A stretch of DNA of 64,000 nt from Aquiflexum lacus (lineage in GTDB: Bacteria > Bacteroidota > Bacteroidia > Cytophagales > Cyclobacteriaceae). The notes below the pieces were generated by a model. That model was not told the DNA's origin. It made no database searches and worked only from the letters and a program-made list of their open reading frames with translations. Position numbers and translations under genes: made by a program. Position 1 is the stretch's first letter; the number at the start of each line of letters is the position of its first letter. Below, in pieces: positions 63,469-64,000 of this stretch. The stretch is from positions 1 to 64,000 of the forward strand of contig NZ_JABFHF010000029.1 in NCBI RefSeq assembly GCF_015476655.1. The letters are read 5' to 3'.

Positions 63469-64000
63469 ATGAAAAGAACAATTAAGAAAGTCGCGATTTT
63501 GGGTTCCGGTGTGATGGGGTCAAGAATAGCCTGCCATTTTGCCAATATTGGCGTGCAGGTCTTATTGCTTGACATTGTCCCCAATGAACCCAATGAAGAG
63601 GAAAAGAAAAAGGGACTGACTGTCGAAGACAAAGCTGTCAGAAACAGATTGGTCAACTCAGCTTTGGATAGTACCTTGAAATCAAAACCTGCATCTCTTT
63701 ATGATGCGGCTTTTGTATCCAGGATAACTACAGGAAATTTTGATGATGACCTTCCAAAGATCAAAGATTTTGATTGGGTCATTGAAGTAGTAGTGGAAAG
63801 GTTGGATATCAAAAAGTCACTTTTTGAGAAAGTAGAAAAGTATAGAAAACCTGGAACTTTGATTACTTCCAATACCTCAGGGATTCCAATGCATCTGATG
63901 TGCGAGGGAAGATCAGAGGATTTTCAGGTAAATTTTGCCGGAACACATTTTTTCAATCCGCCTCGTTATTTGAGGTTATTGGAAATTATACCGGGACCAA
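63469..64000 (+). CDS. 3-hydroxyacyl-CoA dehydrogenase (FadB/FadJ-like), partial
   Basis: Only the first 177 codons lie in the window; the gene runs off the right edge. The NAD-binding motif is KVAILGSGVMGSRIACHFAN near the start, followed by DFDWVIEVVVERLDIKKSLF, the NTSGIP segment and GTHFFNPPRYL, all of the 3-hydroxyacyl-CoA dehydrogenase N-domain. In many Bacteroidota the protein continues with an enoyl-CoA hydratase domain. It lies 16 bases after marR, in one operon. Confidence 0.88.
   Translation, partial: MKRTIKKVAILGSGVMGSRIACHFANIGVQVLLLDIVPNEPNEEEKKKGLTVEDKAVRNRLVNSALDSTLKSKPASLYDAAFVSRITTGNFDDDLPKIKDFDWVIEVVVERLDIKKSLFEKVEKYRKPGTLITSNTSGIPMHLMCEGRSEDFQVNFAGTHFFNPPRYLRLLEIIPGP

Noticed and set aside
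1-64000. CRISPR arrays, rRNA or tRNA genes, transposases
   Set aside because: No regularly spaced repeat arrays, no cloverleaf-like or rRNA sequence and no transposase-like protein were recognised; tRNA detection by eye is weak and a covariance-model scan would be decisive.

Overview
The window reads as chromosomal DNA of a Bacteroidota bacterium, most likely a cytophagalean of the Cyclobacteriaceae type. The reasons are a GldJ-type gliding lipoprotein, a YbeY without the third metal histidine (as I recall it from Bacteroidota), the exonuclease-RecQ-UvrD fusion, a prolyl-oligopeptidase with a plant-like glutamyl-peptidase sequence, AT-rich DNA without obvious Shine-Dalgarno sites, and matches to the Bacteroidota -7 promoter element TAnnTTTG. 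The lineage is inferred from gene content; no search was run. No rRNA, tRNA, CRISPR array, transposase or prophage structural gene was seen.

Left part (1-10.9 kb): a SnoaL-like protein, a metallophosphoesterase, and a two-gene operon. That operon joins a carotenoid-oxygenase-family protein to a very large kinase/ATPase/GAF/adenylate-cyclase sensor by a 4-base stop/start overlap. Intergenic DNA here carries long hairpins and dispersed repeats.

Defence island (10.9-22.1 kb): the most interesting region. One leftward operon runs DndC-like sulfur transferase, HNH endonuclease with a possible sulfur-binding N-terminal domain, then a complete type I Wadjet set jetA-jetB-jetC-jetD. A rightward pair (unknown 173-aa protein and a DndA/IscS cysteine desulfurase) converges on it, and a CI-like repressor with an 18-bp palindromic operator sits at the left end. 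DndB, DndD and DndE are absent. The layout suggests a DNA-sulfur module combined with a Wadjet SMC/Toprim module in one system. Both flanking genes are broken: a HIT-family gene by frameshift and a RecQ-UvrD fusion by an in-frame amber codon.

Middle (27.4-54 kb): an SMP-30/gluconolactonase-like lipoprotein, an ABC transporter whose permease is fused to an M1 aminopeptidase, the S9 peptidase, gldJ, mfd, an oxidase subunit III-like protein, hflK-hflC, a Fur-family regulator, a double aspartyl-protease/PDZ protein, a multi-PAS histidine kinase, a lemA-TPM-TPM cluster, comF and an AhpD-like protein.

Right part (54-64 kb): an overlapping run xth, RsbW-like ATPase, ybeY, mnmG, methyltransferase and Ig-like lipoprotein, followed by a 458-bp AT-rich gap with a cluster of DnaA-box-like sites. 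Two parS-like sites flank the ybeY/mnmG junction. Together these make this a strong candidate for the chromosomal replication origin. The window ends in fatty-acid degradation genes: an acyl-CoA ligase, a MarR regulator with two palindromic operators, and the start of a 3-hydroxyacyl-CoA dehydrogenase.
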